Below, piece after piece: positions 48,101 to 58,848 of a stretch of 64,000 bases of DNA. This DNA comes from Trichosphaerium sp. ATCC 40318. Taxonomy: Eukaryota > Discosea > Flabellinia > Trichosidae. The stretch lies in NCBI GenBank assembly GCA_038496445.1, contig JALMLS010000285.1:1-64000 (forward strand). Direction: 5' to 3'. The position numbers and the translations under genes were made by a program. Numbering within the stretch: the first letter of the stretch is position 1; the number at the start of each line of letters is the position of its first letter. The notes under the pieces are model-generated. The model searched no databases, was not told where the DNA came from, and saw only the letters and a program-made list of their open reading frames with translations.

Positions 48101-50058
48101 CCACCTGTACTTAAACACCACATTCTGCGCCCTGTTCCTTACCACAAATTAGGTATCTCCACCTAGCTCAGGGTTGCACCTTCATATCACCGAAATAGCA
48201 ACGCAACCACTAGCTGGAGAGTTTATTGAAATTCACAATCCAAACGCTTTTTCAATAAGTCTAGAAGGGTATTACTTGTCAGATGACAGCCGCTACTTCT
48301 TGCTTCCTGGTACTACAACATTAACAACATTCTGTTTTATTTGTCACTCACGTTATGGTAAGGTAACTTCGAACCTGCTGTTGGTCCAGCCTCATCTCTA
48401 TTGGATTCCAACTTTATTGTTGGATTTCCTCCTGGAGCTACAATTCCTGCAAATGGTGTTTTGGTTATTGTCACAGATGGTACGAATTTTACTATTACAG
48501 TGTGGCATTTATTAATTAATGACTGATAGGTAACTTATGGGAAAACGCTGATAGTGCGTTATTAAAACAAGTCATAACTAAAAACAAAATGTTAACACTT
48601 TATGACATTAGGCGTTACAGCAGATTATGAGATTCGTGGTACATCTATTGATATTCCAGATCTTACAAATCCACTTGGAGAAAACCTTGCATCTGTTTCC
48701 ATCACAGATGGTGGTGATGTAAGCAAAAGAACATTTTTCTTTTGGTGTCATATCTTAACTAAGATTTTGTTGTAGTCCATCTATTTATTCTTCTGGGATA
48801 GTGACTCTGATCTTGTTCTTGATGTTGATATTGTTGTTGTTGGTTCTCCAAAGTCTTTTAATGATGTACAACAATGTATTTCTTAATACAGCCTACTAAA
48901 GAAACGTGTAGGTAATTGATAAGCAAACACAAACTGTTGATGGTCCGGACGCTGATACGACACCCTCAGCATACAGTCGAGACACTCTGCAATTTCCAAA
49001 GGTATGTTGAATGCTAAGTGACAACTATTTAACCGTTATTAAGCCTTTGGGTGCTGATCCTGCAATCTTTTTTTCTGCAAAACGTACACGTTTGGATTCC
49101 ACATATGAAATACAGGTAATAATGTTTGTGGTTTACAAATTCTTTTAATTTCTATCTGACTCTTTCTGATAGCTTGGTGGTAATGGTTTGTTTGGATATG
49201 ATGCCACAAGCGAATACTACCTTCTTACGTGGGATACAGAAGGTGGTTTTTCCATCCCTACACCAGGCATTGTCGGTACGAGCTCCTACAGTTTTTTTTG
49301 TGGTTCTTGGCTACTTTTTTGTTAATGACATCAAATTCTACCTTAGAATCGTATCCACGTATTCCACTTCCTGATGATGCATCATTTGATCTCTTTGAAG
49401 ATTTTACAATGACTGTAAGAACAGAACAAATATTGACTCAGACAGTCCTCAACCTTGTGTCAAACTTCATTGCTAGCGAATTACAAGTTGGTACTCTTCG
49501 TGTTAGGGCGTATTTATCAGCACCAGGTGTAATCACTTTCCAAGTTGCAGAAGGTACCTACTCCATGTTTTTAGTGTTATTGTTTCTCTACTTGATCTCT
49601 TATACGATTATTCTAAGGCACGCCTGATGCTTCTACTGTGCTGGCACCATTTTATTGTGAAAAAACAAGCCTCGTTAGTGGCATGTTGTCCAAGTTTGAC
49701 ATTTCTGTGCTCTCTTGCGTATTACCACCTGTACCACCGCCTACACTTGCCCCTACACAAGCACCTGTACCACCACAGAGTGAACCTGATGTTGGTGTTG
49801 AAAGTACGTCACAGTTTTTGCATAGGTATCTAGTATTGACATATTTTTGCAGCTCTAACAAAATCTATTCCGGCATGGTACATTGTTATACTCATAATTG
49901 TTATTATTGCGATTATTGCAGTGGTCATTGTACTTGCATACCTTCTTTATAAACGCTGGCAGCTCTCTATTGAAGATGATGTACCAGAAGAGTATGAAAT
50001 TGAAATGGACGAAGCTTCAATGGAAGACGTTGAATTGGACGAATCAGAAGTTGTGTAA
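45115..50058 (+). CDS. Type-I membrane protein with four tandem lamin-tail-domain (LTD) repeats
   Basis: The signal peptide is MNIPIMRLLLVLILVGCACS. Four homologous ectodomain repeats follow at about 45160-46040, 46090-46990, 47010-47960 and 48170-49280. Each opens with an LTD motif (LLSEVSIVPDTEEFIELYNP; LISEVATEATNQAFIELYNP; HLTEISVATPGEEFIEIYNP; HITEIATQPLAGEFIEIHNP), continues S-L-D-N-Y-Y and a FP(S/A/P)GA block, then DVDI(V/I)x(V/I)G, a (S/T)(V/I)DGPDADT tag and GNG(L/I)FGxDAT. A Thr/Pro-rich linker (APTTEAPTVTPTDAPSTPAA) separates repeats 3 and 4. A further domain (FDLFEDFTMTVRTEQILTQ) and a Pro-rich stalk precede the TM helix WYIVILIIVIIAIIAVVIVL and an acidic tail ending LDESEVV. It is likely a surface adhesin or receptor. 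Confidence 0.85.
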
Positions 50059-50337
50059 AAAGAAAAAACAAGCGTAGAAATAAATAAATAAACACAGATT
50101 ATTTAGCCTTTTCGTGAACGCGAAATTTCATCATTTTTTCATGGAATTTCTAGATAAAAGCTAATGAATTCTGTATCGACAGATGACATTTGTTGTTGCG
50201 AGATGCCCTCCAAATACCTTTGATATGTACCAATGCAGTGCGTAGGACTGACTTTAGCCTAACGTCGTTTTTCTTTCACGCAGGTTTACTACCAAAATGC
50301 GTTACTTTTTTTCCACAATTTTATTAATAAACAACAC
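50059..50337. other. Intergenic with AATAAA signals
   Basis: GAAATAAATAAATAAA lies about 20 bp after the LTD-repeat stop and probably directs polyadenylation. The rest is the presumed promoter of the small gene at 50338. Confidence 0.5.
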
Positions 50338-50734
50338 ATGCCGTATACCCTTACCATCTCAGCAATAAAAAACGTAGATAGCATAGAAGATCTATCGATT
50401 CGGCTTGGATTCAAAGGTGCGTACCAACATTTGCGTCGCAGACCACCTGTTGTTGCTTTTAGTAACACGTGTGCTCCGGCATTAAATTATATTTTTTTAA
50501 ATGACCTTAGGAAGCTACTATGACGCCGAGTATGATCTGCAGAAGAAAGAATGGATTATACAGCGTATATCCTGGCCAGTAGGAATAATAGGGACGTTGA
50601 CATTACAATCTGATGGTCTACTATACAGATGCTTTATTCCACATGTTAAAGATAAGAAACGGCGATGGGTAACAATGGAGCGGCAAAAACGTACGATATT
50701 TGGTGTCAAAATGTGGTTTGACATTGATGTTTAG
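50338..50734 (+). CDS. Small beta-rich protein, function unknown
   Basis: There are two exons. MPYTLTISAIKNVDSIEDLS then IRLGFKG, an intron of about 95 nt, and SYYDAEYDLQKKEWIIQRIS, WPVGIIGTLTLQSDGLLYRC, RWVTMERQKRTIFGVKMWFD, IDV. It is about 100 residues, alternating hydrophobic and polar as in beta strands. I do not recognise the family. The clean junction and codon-like composition support a real gene. Confidence 0.6.
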
Positions 50735-50974
50735 AAAACTTTGTACAGAGTAACTCACGCACAACCCAAGTACTAATAAAGCTGAAAATATCTAAAGACA
50801 AGTTGAAAAGACAAAGATCTCAAACGTTGTAAAATAAAAAAAACACGTGTATGTGAGTACACTTTAAATGCCCGCAATGCCTAGAATAACAGTTAAAGGA
50901 CGCCGACATCTTATCTAAGACTTAATTCAAGTGGTTTTCTGGCACATAAGTCAACTTCAGGCTACAAAACGTTC

Positions 50975-52659
50975 ATGGCCACTGATGAACCAATTGATTG
51001 GTCCAAATTAGACAGAAAAGCGCGTCGGTACGCATACAGTAAGTTACAAATGTAACCTCGTACAGGAAACTGAAAAAGAAAATAAAACGACAAAATGAAA
51101 AGAAAGCCCTTGCACAAGCACCTGAAACCATAAAAGAACGAGATACTACTGATATAATTGAACGAGAGAAAGCAAATTCAGAAGCCGTTGTTGCTGAGTG
51201 GGAAGCAAGAGAAAATGCGTTCCAAGAGGCTCTTAACAAGCAAAGAGAGGCTGAGAGAGTAGCTAGAGAGGCAAAAGAACGAAAGGTTGATAACTGCATC
51301 CTTAAATTACACTTTTTGTTTTTTATTTAACGTTTTTTCGTACTTCTTAACTCTGCAGACGCGTTAGCATCTAATGATTGCTGTTTTGCAAAAGCGCAAT
51401 GCAATTTCTTTTATCGAAAAACAATAACACGCGTGCACGCCTTATAACATCATTGCAAGAACCGAGAATGGAAAGAGAAACGTGCAGCACGTATAAAACA
51501 AAAAGAAGAACAACGCGCACTTGAAGAGGCTAAACGTGCGGAAGAGCTTAGCGAGACTCATTTACCGTATGCTCCTGAAGGCTACAAAATCAACGAAGAT
51601 GTCTCTGTTGTTTTTGAAGAAATGCCAATGGGCACGCCAGCACCAAACAACGAGCAAGCGTATGATTGGCGCAAGGTATAATAACTTAACAGAGTGTCAA
51701 GAATACTAACTAAAAATTAAAACAAAAAGGATAAATGGAATTGCTCATTTTATATGCGTACAGGCGCTTGTAGATACGGTAACAGCTGTAGCAAGATTCA
51801 CCCAGTGCCAGCGCAGTCTAAAGTAATTGTTATACATGGTTTCTATAGCCATGGGCTTGGCTTAGCTGCTGTATGTCCTCAACACAATATAATTTACTTT
51901 TATCATTTTTATGGAGACTCACTACGATTTAGGTTCATGACAAGGAGGATGACGATCTAGAATATGAAGAGAGCGAACGTTATAAGCACTTTGAAGAGTT
52001 TTTCTATGATGTGTTACCAGAGCTAGAACGTCATGGTAAAATATCAGTTTTACACGTAAGTTTTCTTTTCTTTTTGTTGACTTATTTGTTGGCTTATTAA
52101 ATAACAGATTTGCGAAAACAATGCTTCTCACCTTCGTGGTAATGCTATCATCGAGTATGAGACATTTGAAGCTGCAGAACGCGCTCTGGAAGCAATGGGA
52201 GGTCGATACTACGCAGGTCGCAGTCTGGTTGTTGAGTTCTGTCCAATTCAGGATTGGCGACAAGCAGTTTGCGGTATGCATAGCCGTGGAACTTGTCCGT
52301 GGGGTACGCTATGAGTAGCACTCGCTAAGACTAATTGATGTTTGTATGTAGGCAAAAAATGCAATTTTTTACATGTTTATAAAAATCCACGTGGTTTGTA
52401 CGGAGCTGCTTCACGGGGTCGGCGACCAGACCACTACAGACCTCAACGTGATGAAAAAGAGAACAATAGAAGATATCGACAACATGACAGGCACAGACAA
52501 AGGCCGCCTAGAGATAACAGAAGTAGAGACAGACGAAATGAGCGTCGGAGGAGTAGAAGCCGAGATCGTTCTAGAAAACGAAGGAGAGATATAAGTAAAG
52601 ACAGAACCGGTCACAGGCACCCAGAACGCAAACGTAAACGTACTGATACAAAAACATAA
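50975..52659 (+). CDS. ZRSR2: U2AF35-related splicing factor ZRSR2/Urp
   Basis: Start chosen at 50975 (MATDEPIDWSKLDRKARR); an in-frame upstream exon from 50868 is possible. A charged helical region (EKKALAQAPETIKERDTTD, then FQEALNKQREAERVAREAK) precedes CCCH finger 1: DKWNCSFYMRTGACRYGNSC then SKIHP. The U2AF-homology RRM follows: EDDDLEYEESERYKHFEEFF, YDVLPELERHGKISVLH, HLRGNAIIEYETFEAAERAL and MGGRYYAGRSLVVEFCPIQD. CCCH finger 2 is AVCGMHSRGTCPWGKKCNF then LHV. The C-terminus is Arg/Ser/Asp-rich (RSRDRRNERRRSRSRDRSRK). In other eukaryotes it recognises 3' splice sites, essential for U12-type introns. Confidence 0.93.
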
Positions 52660-53024
52660 CATATATGTGCTACTGCAAGCTTGGCTGAGCTAGTTGTAAA
52701 TAAATTTACTTGCAATACAAGTATTAAAAAAGAGCACGTGTTAGAACAAATATAATTGCGGTACAACAATTATCCGTTCTGAGCAAGGTGGATTTGACAT
52801 TAATAGCAACCTGACAACTCAGTAACTTAAAATACAACATTTATTTTTTTGCAATAAACCATAACGTCTAGAGTTTGTGAAATTTATGAGCCGTTAGGTT
52901 GATTCTAAGAGCTGCAACTTAAACTGTTAATTTGAAACGGTTAGCGCTTGATTAAAGTCTGCAACTCTCCACTCTCGTGTTGATCTTCAATTTGAGTCTT
53001 GCTTTATCATTGTTAATCTCGCGG
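52660..53024. other. Intergenic between convergent genes, nothing recognised
   Basis: This 365-bp AT-rich gap lies between the 3' ends of ZRSR2 (plus) and the coiled-coil gene (minus). GTAAATAAATTTAC at 52696-52709 is an imperfect palindrome carrying AATAAA. No gene-like frame was seen. Confidence 0.4.
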
Positions 53025-53663
53025 CTACGTTAGTTGGCACTCGTTCTTCTTCGCCAAAATTGTCGTGTTTGTGAGTTGTAACTGTCTCCAGGAGCACTGC
53101 AACCCGTTCGCAGCTCGACGGACAACTTCTTTGACTTTGAACGTTCGTGTAAAGAGTTTCAGACATCCTACGGATTCATGTCGCGTTAGCGCCAATTTTT
53201 TTGACGTGGCGTGTTGGTGTTTGATTTCTACTTCTAAATCTTTACGTTGGGCCTCAGACTCTTTGTGTTTGGCGTGTTACAACGGAGCATCATACATAGG
53301 CCCTGCATACGGTTGAGTCGCATTCATTGTCTGTCGGCGTTTTGGAGGCGGTCCATAAACAATATTTAAAGCTCGCTCCTTAGCACGTTCAATTTGACCG
53401 TCAACAAGTGTCTCATAGGATTGGCATCGTTTCCTGTTGAACAGATTTTCTGCTTCAAGAATAGCAAACCGCTCCTGAAGTTCTGTCAGGTCACGCGTTA
53501 ACCGTTCGTTAGTATTTTCTAGTTGGGTGTGTTTACGTTTCAGCTCTCGTCTGGCTGTCCTGAGCTCTGTAATCGTAGCACTCTTTTTTTCTAGGTCTTT
53601 CTTGTATTTGTCGTTGAGCTGTTGTTGAACCTTTCGAAAATCAGACCACTTATTCTAAAGTTT
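53025..53663 (-). CDS. Coiled-coil protein, partial, with in-frame stop before a duplicated C-terminal block
   Basis: An open minus-strand frame runs NKWSDFRKVQQQLNDKYKKD, EKKSATITELRTARRELKRK, LENTNERLTRDLTELQERFA, CQSYETLVDGQIERAKERAL, NIVYGPPPKRRQTMNATQP, then APL and TAA at 53277-53279. After that TAA the same frame stays open for 84 codons (KHKESEAQRKDLEVEIKHQ, LALTRHESVGCLKLFTRTF, RRAANGLQCSWRQLQLTNT) to a TAG at 53025. That downstream part is a paralogue of the block at 54173-54380. Heptad-like Leu and charged spacing suggests a coiled coil. The 5' exon is not identified; the frame opens after a candidate acceptor (AAACTTTAG). The protein may end at the first stop, making the rest a decayed duplicate. 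Confidence 0.55.
53077..53280. repeat. Duplicated ~205-bp coding block, copy B
   Basis: The sequence aligns with 54173-54380 over its whole length with scattered substitutions. Shared landmarks include CCAGGAGCACTGCAACC, GTTCGCAGCT, TTTGAACGTTCGTG, AGAGTTTCAGA, TACGTTG and CTCTTTG. Both copies are open on the minus strand (copy B ends LQCSWRQL; copy A ends LQCSWGQL), so the duplication involved coding DNA. Confidence 0.85.
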
Positions 53664-54059
53664 ACCATTAGTGGTAATGCACACAACACGTATTCGCTAA
53701 ATCTCCAATATGCTGAGGCTAGGAAGTTTTTTTTTTGTAAACCAGTTGAGTGCTAAAGGTTTTTGCGCGCGAAAAACTTGAGTTGTGGCCGATTTTTATT
53801 TGAAAATTGAGAAATAAAAAAAAGCGCTAATAGCACTCCTGCTAGCAGTTTAAACTTAAAAAAAAAACTTTCGAGCCTCAATTTTGATGAAAAAGCAAAA
53901 AAATACTCTAAACACGTTGAACGAAGCCGTATTCCCATCTACGACATTCACCGGCGGTTAGTAGCACCACATGGAAACACATTAGCTTTTCCCACCCTAG
54001 GGATGAGCTAGGGCGTTCCTCGAGAGCAACGTGCGACCTTGCACCACAGACCAGTGAAC

Positions 54060-54605
54060 CTAGCTGCAAATTCGTTGTATATTGCAAAGCAAGAACAAGC
54101 CACCTTCGTTGAGTGTACGTAGACCGTAGGAAAAGAGGTACACCCCCACCCAGTGGTAATCTCGCATCACCAACTGTCCCCAGGAGCACTGCAACCTGTT
54201 CGCAGCTTGATGTGCAACAACTCCTTCCGCTTTGAACGTTCGTGAAAGAGTTTCAGATATGCCTACGCTGCATGCCTGTGTTAACGCCCAGGTTTTTTGA
54301 CTCCTGGAGTGTAATTCTTTGCTTTCGGCGTCTAACTGGTTACGTTGAGCCTCATACTCTTTGCTTTTGGCGTCTAACTCTTTTTGTTGGTACTCAAACT
54401 GTTCACTTATGTCCTCTAACTCTTGAGCCTCTTTGGCGTACGTAATTAGCTTGGCTTGGAGAGCTGCCGCCATTTGAACTGTTATATTTGTGGTTTTACC
54501 CGCCAAAAATTTGCCAGCAAAATTCTGCGAAGTCAAAATTAACTTGACGCTGTCACAAAAAACAACCTTGACAAACCGCAATAGCGTACCGAGAATAGAC
54601 AGCAA
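54060..54605 (-). CDS. Coiled-coil protein carrying duplicated block
   Basis: A single open frame of 181 codons has a start at 54605 or, more likely, at 54473 (MAAALQAKLITYAKEAQELE). It continues ISEQFEYQQKELDAKSKEYE, AQRNQLDAESKELHSRSQK, then ALTQACSVGISETLSRTFK and AANRLQCSWGQLVMRDY. The first half is a strong coiled coil. The second half is the block shared with 53077-53280. I recognise no family. The 3' end lacks the charged pattern and may not be translated as shown, for example if an intron follows LQCSWGQL. Confidence 0.5.
   Translation of the reverse strand: MLSILGTLLRFVKVVFCDSVKLILTSQNFAGKFLAGKTTNITVQMAAALQAKLITYAKEAQELEDISEQFEYQQKELDAKSKEYEAQRNQLDAESKELHSRSQKTWALTQACSVGISETLSRTFKAEGVVAHQAANRLQCSWGQLVMRDYHWVGVYLFSYGLRTLNEGGLFLLCNIQRICS
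54173..54380. repeat. Duplicated ~205-bp coding block, copy A
   Basis: This is the counterpart of 53077-53280, about 1.1 kb away in the same orientation. It lies inside the intact ORF 54060-54605 (minus). Protein-level identity is strongest around EAQR, R-T-F-K and LQCSW. Confidence 0.85.
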
Positions 54606-54830
54606 ACATGAAGCGACGTTAACGCAAAATTGTAACCAAGGAAAGTTTCGAGTTTCATTTCAAAATCAGGAAAAGGTTGTCAATCCACACTTAGTCGTGG
54701 GGGTAGCATTTTTTGGGCGTGTCATCAACTTTGGAGATTGAACAGCGCATGAAAAATGTCATTGCAAATACAACAGAGTTAGGCAATGTCTTTAATACTT
54801 TTGGTTAGCTAAATTTACAACTCTGTTAAT

Positions 54831-55827
54831 TCATCGTTCTTGTCCAACAGTATGAACGTGCGGAGTCTCTAAACAAACAGTCACACAAACACTCTGCATA
54901 AAAAAAAAACAACCAACACGTACTTGAACGAATCTATGTGTCCACCGCTCTTTCAATGCTTCTCTGACAACATTCGTAGTCTCTTGTTTCGTTTTTTCTT
55001 GACAGAACAAAATAAAAATTGCGCTAATCTCACGCAAAGGTGAGTTCGTGTCATCAATCTAAGCGGTAAAAATAAAATGTTAGTGCCGTAATAAATGTTT
55101 CTCAATGCATTAGCCGTACCCAAGGCGCTAGCCACACGGGGTTACCACTTGATATATCAACAAAAATAACTGGTTCAATGATTTTACCAGTTGTCAGCTA
55201 AAAATTTAATCAGACGTTAATGACATTGCACTGTGCGTGGTACGTGTTTGAGATCGGCATCATTAGAGGCATGTACGTGCTTCTACAGTTCTTTAGGAAC
55301 AGAAATGTTTATATTGAGGTCTATGCGTACGGAATTCAAGTGTTCTGCAATTGCAGATGACACTCTACGCGTGAGTTCGTACTGGTACGTAGTAGAAAGG
55401 AAAATAAGTACTCTTGGCTTGTTGTGACCTGTCAATGTTAAAATTATGTTAAAATAAATAACTTACCCGTTCTCAGGCCAGTTTTAACTTCTATTGCCTT
55501 TTCACCGAGTATTTCAGTTAGTGCAGCAGTTAGTTGCTTGTGTTGTTCAGAAGGGAGAAATTTAAGCTTCAAAGCGTTCAATGTTGCTTCAGCTTGGGAT
55601 ACTGTCCATACTGTAGTCGTACAAAGGACAATACTGATTATTATAGTGCTTAGCAGCAAAGAGCATTTAAAACAGCAACAGAGGCACCCACATAAACAAC
55701 CGCAGCAACTAGTGCTTTTAACTGCTTTTGGCATTATTTTTTTTTCTGGAGTCACTTTATTAAGTGTACTGGTTGATGGGTCTTTCTTTGTACCGTCGGC
55801 TGCTTTTGTGCTTGTTGTACGCTGCAT
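54831..55827 (-). CDS. Single-pass membrane protein, function unknown
   Basis: Start at 55827: MQRTTSTKAADGTKKDPSTS then PKAVKST, a Cys-rich CCGCLCGCLCCCFKC (likely palmitoylated), a TM segment (LLLSTIIISIVLCTTTVWTV) and QAEATLNALKLKFLPSEQHK. Later exons give RVLIFLSTTYQYELTRRVSS, LTTGKIIEPVIFVDISSGNP, VWLAPW, NSPLREISAIFILFCQEKTK and EALKERWTHRFVQ, ending HVHTVGQER. One candidate intron near 54905-54934 is only 30 nt and keeps the frame, so it may be retained. About 270 residues. No known domain was seen; the Cys cluster next to the TM helix is the main feature. Confidence 0.6.
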
Positions 55828-55903
55828 CTAAGGAAGCGACCGAAGCAAGGGAACTTAATTGCGTTAAGCGTATTGCTCTGGTAATTGCCCTTCAGTCACT
55901 GAC

Positions 55904-58249
55904 ATGATTGCACTGGGGTGGATAATATTTGCAGGTGTAGTATTCGTACGTACAGCAGGTTATTGTAAACTTTTCTAACAACCAATAAGCTTGTGGTATG
56001 CTTGAACTTCTTTATAGTGCGCTATTATAGAAGCAAGGCAGACGCAGAATTAATTCCAATCGTTGTTGCTATTATCAGCCTTTCAGTCGTCGTACGTGCT
56101 CGCAATACATTCGTAAATTCACAGGACTAGCTCTTGACAGTATTACTTATTCCAATTGATATATTTTCTACAACGGACTCACACAATGTTAAAGACGCAG
56201 AACCTATCGTAAAGAGCTTACAAATATTCTATTATGGTAAATTAACGATCGAACTTTCAAACTGACATTTCAATCCTTTAGTGTCAATACTAACGCGCTC
56301 TATTTAGCCTTTTACGCAATGGTGGTGTTCTGTATGTTCTTCTTGGTACCATTCGCGTGGTTTTGGTATGAAGCTTGGGATCCGGAGGAAGAATCAACTC
56401 CCAAACGATGTTATGATGCGTGGAAGGTACTCACATTGTTTTGATTTATTTACATTCACCTCAACAAAACAAAAAACAACTTTGGACCACCCAACCTATT
56501 TTTTGTAAGGTGCGTTATTAATCTATTTACTAGTACACAATTGGCTTTGTCATTTGTATTGTTGTACTATTTTTAATTGGATTGCTTGTTAAATGGAACA
56601 AACCAAGTTTCGATAAAAATCATATTACACAATGGATGGCTGAGCTCGTAGATGCTCAAAATCGTACGTGTCATTTGGTTTTTTTTTTCACATTAAAACA
56701 CGTGTTTGTTGATTTTTTTTGCAGGTGGCGAAAGCGCTATTGCTTTTGTTATTGCAATTATGGCGTTGGTGGGTTGCCTCATATGGATGTTCTATACTGT
56801 AAATCTACTTGATGTATTGGGGTACTAAAACAGTTTTAGGCGTATGGATTATCCGCATTACCTATTGGCATGATAAAGGGCAAGAAAGGGCGCAAGGCTG
56901 AACTAAGAAAATACGAGGTAATGATACAAACTGTTTTACAACAATTTCCTGATCCTCTATGAAGGAGGAGCAATACGTTGCACGTTCCCAACGTGAGAAA
57001 ATACAAACTAAGGAACGGTTAAGGAGAGGAGATGAAGCTCAAATAGGCCTACTGAAGGACAAAGAGCGGTACGTTGGAGTTTATCCGGGATTCCGCAATA
57101 ACTAGGAAGCCTTTCTTTTTTTGACTTACATTCATTGTAGAGTTGCAAGTCGGCGTCTTTCACGTGTAAAAAGGGCAACAGGTGGTTGGAGGCGTATATT
57201 TGTTGTATGGAGACCATTTGAAATTATTCTTGGTATCGCTTTTATGCTACTTTCACTTGCTATTGTAGTTGCAATCTTCCTAACTAATCTTGATAAAATT
57301 TTGAACTCTCATTGCGGTACAAAATGTGGTTTCATTTTACAGTACGCTTACAAATGTTACACCTTTCCTGATTAACAAAATATAGATATGGACCTAAAAT
57401 ATTTAACCCACTCGATAAACTATTGGTCATTCTAGCAAAGGTACAGCTAAAGTTTTTTTGAAAAACTGTCACCAACCTTGTTTAGTACTTCCCTGTTGAT
57501 TATATTGTTATTGGTGTTATTGCACTATACGTCTACATGTGTACTCTCACAGGAATCTCGCGTATAGGTATTCGACTATTATGGATGAAAGTACGTACTA
57601 GTCACGTGGTCTAACACGTGTTTTCTTCAAATTTTATCGATAAGTGTAATAACATTTGTATGTAGCTTTATCCTGTTCGCGCTGGTGCTACATCACCACA
57701 AGGTTTGTTATGTGCTGCATGGTTACTCATGTTGAGTACTGTGGCATTAAACAATCAGCTCATCACTATTGCACCTCAATATGTTCAGTTCGGTTCTCAG
57801 ACTTACATGGAAAATGGTACTCATGCTAGTCCATGTGATGGCGCTCATGTTACAAATTCCACGTGCAGGTTAGTGTCAAAGAGGTTTTTATTTTTCCAAG
57901 AAATATAACAAATAACGCCTACGCTTGGTTATTTTTTTTCAATTTCATGTCTTTACGCTCTTTAGGTGGACTATTGTTGGTCAAGTCACTAATCGTGTTA
58001 ACTTATCCATGCCTTGGTTTGGATTCGCATTTTACTGGTTGACATGGGGATTTATTGGTTTTTGGATGATAGGCTTTGTAATCGCAGTATTTTGCGCTAG
58101 CAAATCCAACATCGAGGTACGTTTTTGTGAATGATAAAAACCAGCACAAATTTTTTGGAAGAAAATCAAAAATGTCATTTTTTATTCTAAAGTATCTTTA
58201 GGAGCTATCAGATGATGAATATGAACCTGAAGAACCTGGCTGGGATTAG
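55904..58249 (+). CDS. LMBRD1: LMBR1-like membrane protein, probable lysosomal cobalamin transporter LMBRD1
   Basis: Start at 55904: MIALGWIIFAGVVFV, intron, RYYRSKADAELIPIVVAIIS. Nine or so TM segments follow: LLTVLLIPIDIFSTTDSHN, MVVFCMFFLVPFAWFWYEAW, YTIGFVICIVVLFLIGLLVK, AIAFVIAIMALVGCLIWMFY, then the LMBR1 motif AYGLSALPIGMIKGKKGRKA. Later come FEIILGIAFMLLSLAIVVAI, YIVIGVIALYVYMCTLTGIS, LYPVRAGATSPQGLLCAAWL and APQYVQFGSQTY, ending in an acidic SDDEYEPEEPGWD tail. The G-(L)-S-A-(L/M)-P block, the cytosolic charged loop and the P-x-R...T-x-P-Q-x-L-L block are diagnostic of LMBRD1. It exports vitamin B12 from lysosomes in animals. Confidence 0.9.
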
Positions 58250-58462
58250 TATATACAATTTATAAAGTAGATAAATGTAATTCAATCAAATCAAATAAAC
58301 GGACTTAAAACGTGTTCAGAAAACAAAAAAAAACTTTGAAATTCCGGTATTTAAAACCGCCAACATGACGTCGCCATCACCTCTTACGCGTCAAGTACTT
58401 ATTTTCTACTTATGAAAGATAACCAGAAGCATTTTAACAGGTATTAGTTTCTCCGAACTCCA

Positions 58463-58848
58463 ATGGACGATACCGACGATCTTATTGCTTCCATGGTACG
58501 TACCATTACCCTGGCAATTATAAAACGTCGTTTGGAGTCCGAAACATCAAGGACTTACAAAGATGGTTTACAATTCTACGAATATGTTTTTTGACGTTTC
58601 GTTAGCTGTGCAGGGAATCTTTTGTCTCACAAGAAGCTGGTGTTGGTGCATGGCATGGTACTGATCTTCTTAACAGACCAGGATGGGCTGGGTTTGGTTG
58701 TACAATAACTTCGGTTCCTTACAAAAAGAAGGAAATCCCGTACGCCCTGAATTGACCTTATAAACAAACTTACAAACGAATTAGTGACCGTCGCACTGTC
58801 GGAAGTAACCAGGCAATCTATTTGTTACCATGCTTCTTGATTGAATAA
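58463..58848 (+). CDS. Small three-exon protein, function unknown
   Basis: Exon 1 is MDDTDDLIASM, ending at a GTACGT donor. Exon 2, after TTTCGTTAG, reads LCRESFVSQEAGVGAWHGTD then LLNRPGWAGFGCTITSVPY. Exon 3, after a GTACGC donor and ACGAATTAG acceptor, reads DRRTVGSNQAIYLLPCFLIE and TAA. Both joins preserve the frame and use the window's favoured donors, which supports a real 76-residue protein. Without the second splice it would end IPYALN at 58755. No family was recognised. Confidence 0.5.

Noticed and set aside
53753-53938. 61-codon minus-strand ORF, Phe/Leu-rich
   Set aside because: No homology and no splice context; it lies in AT-rich DNA with homopolymer tracts.
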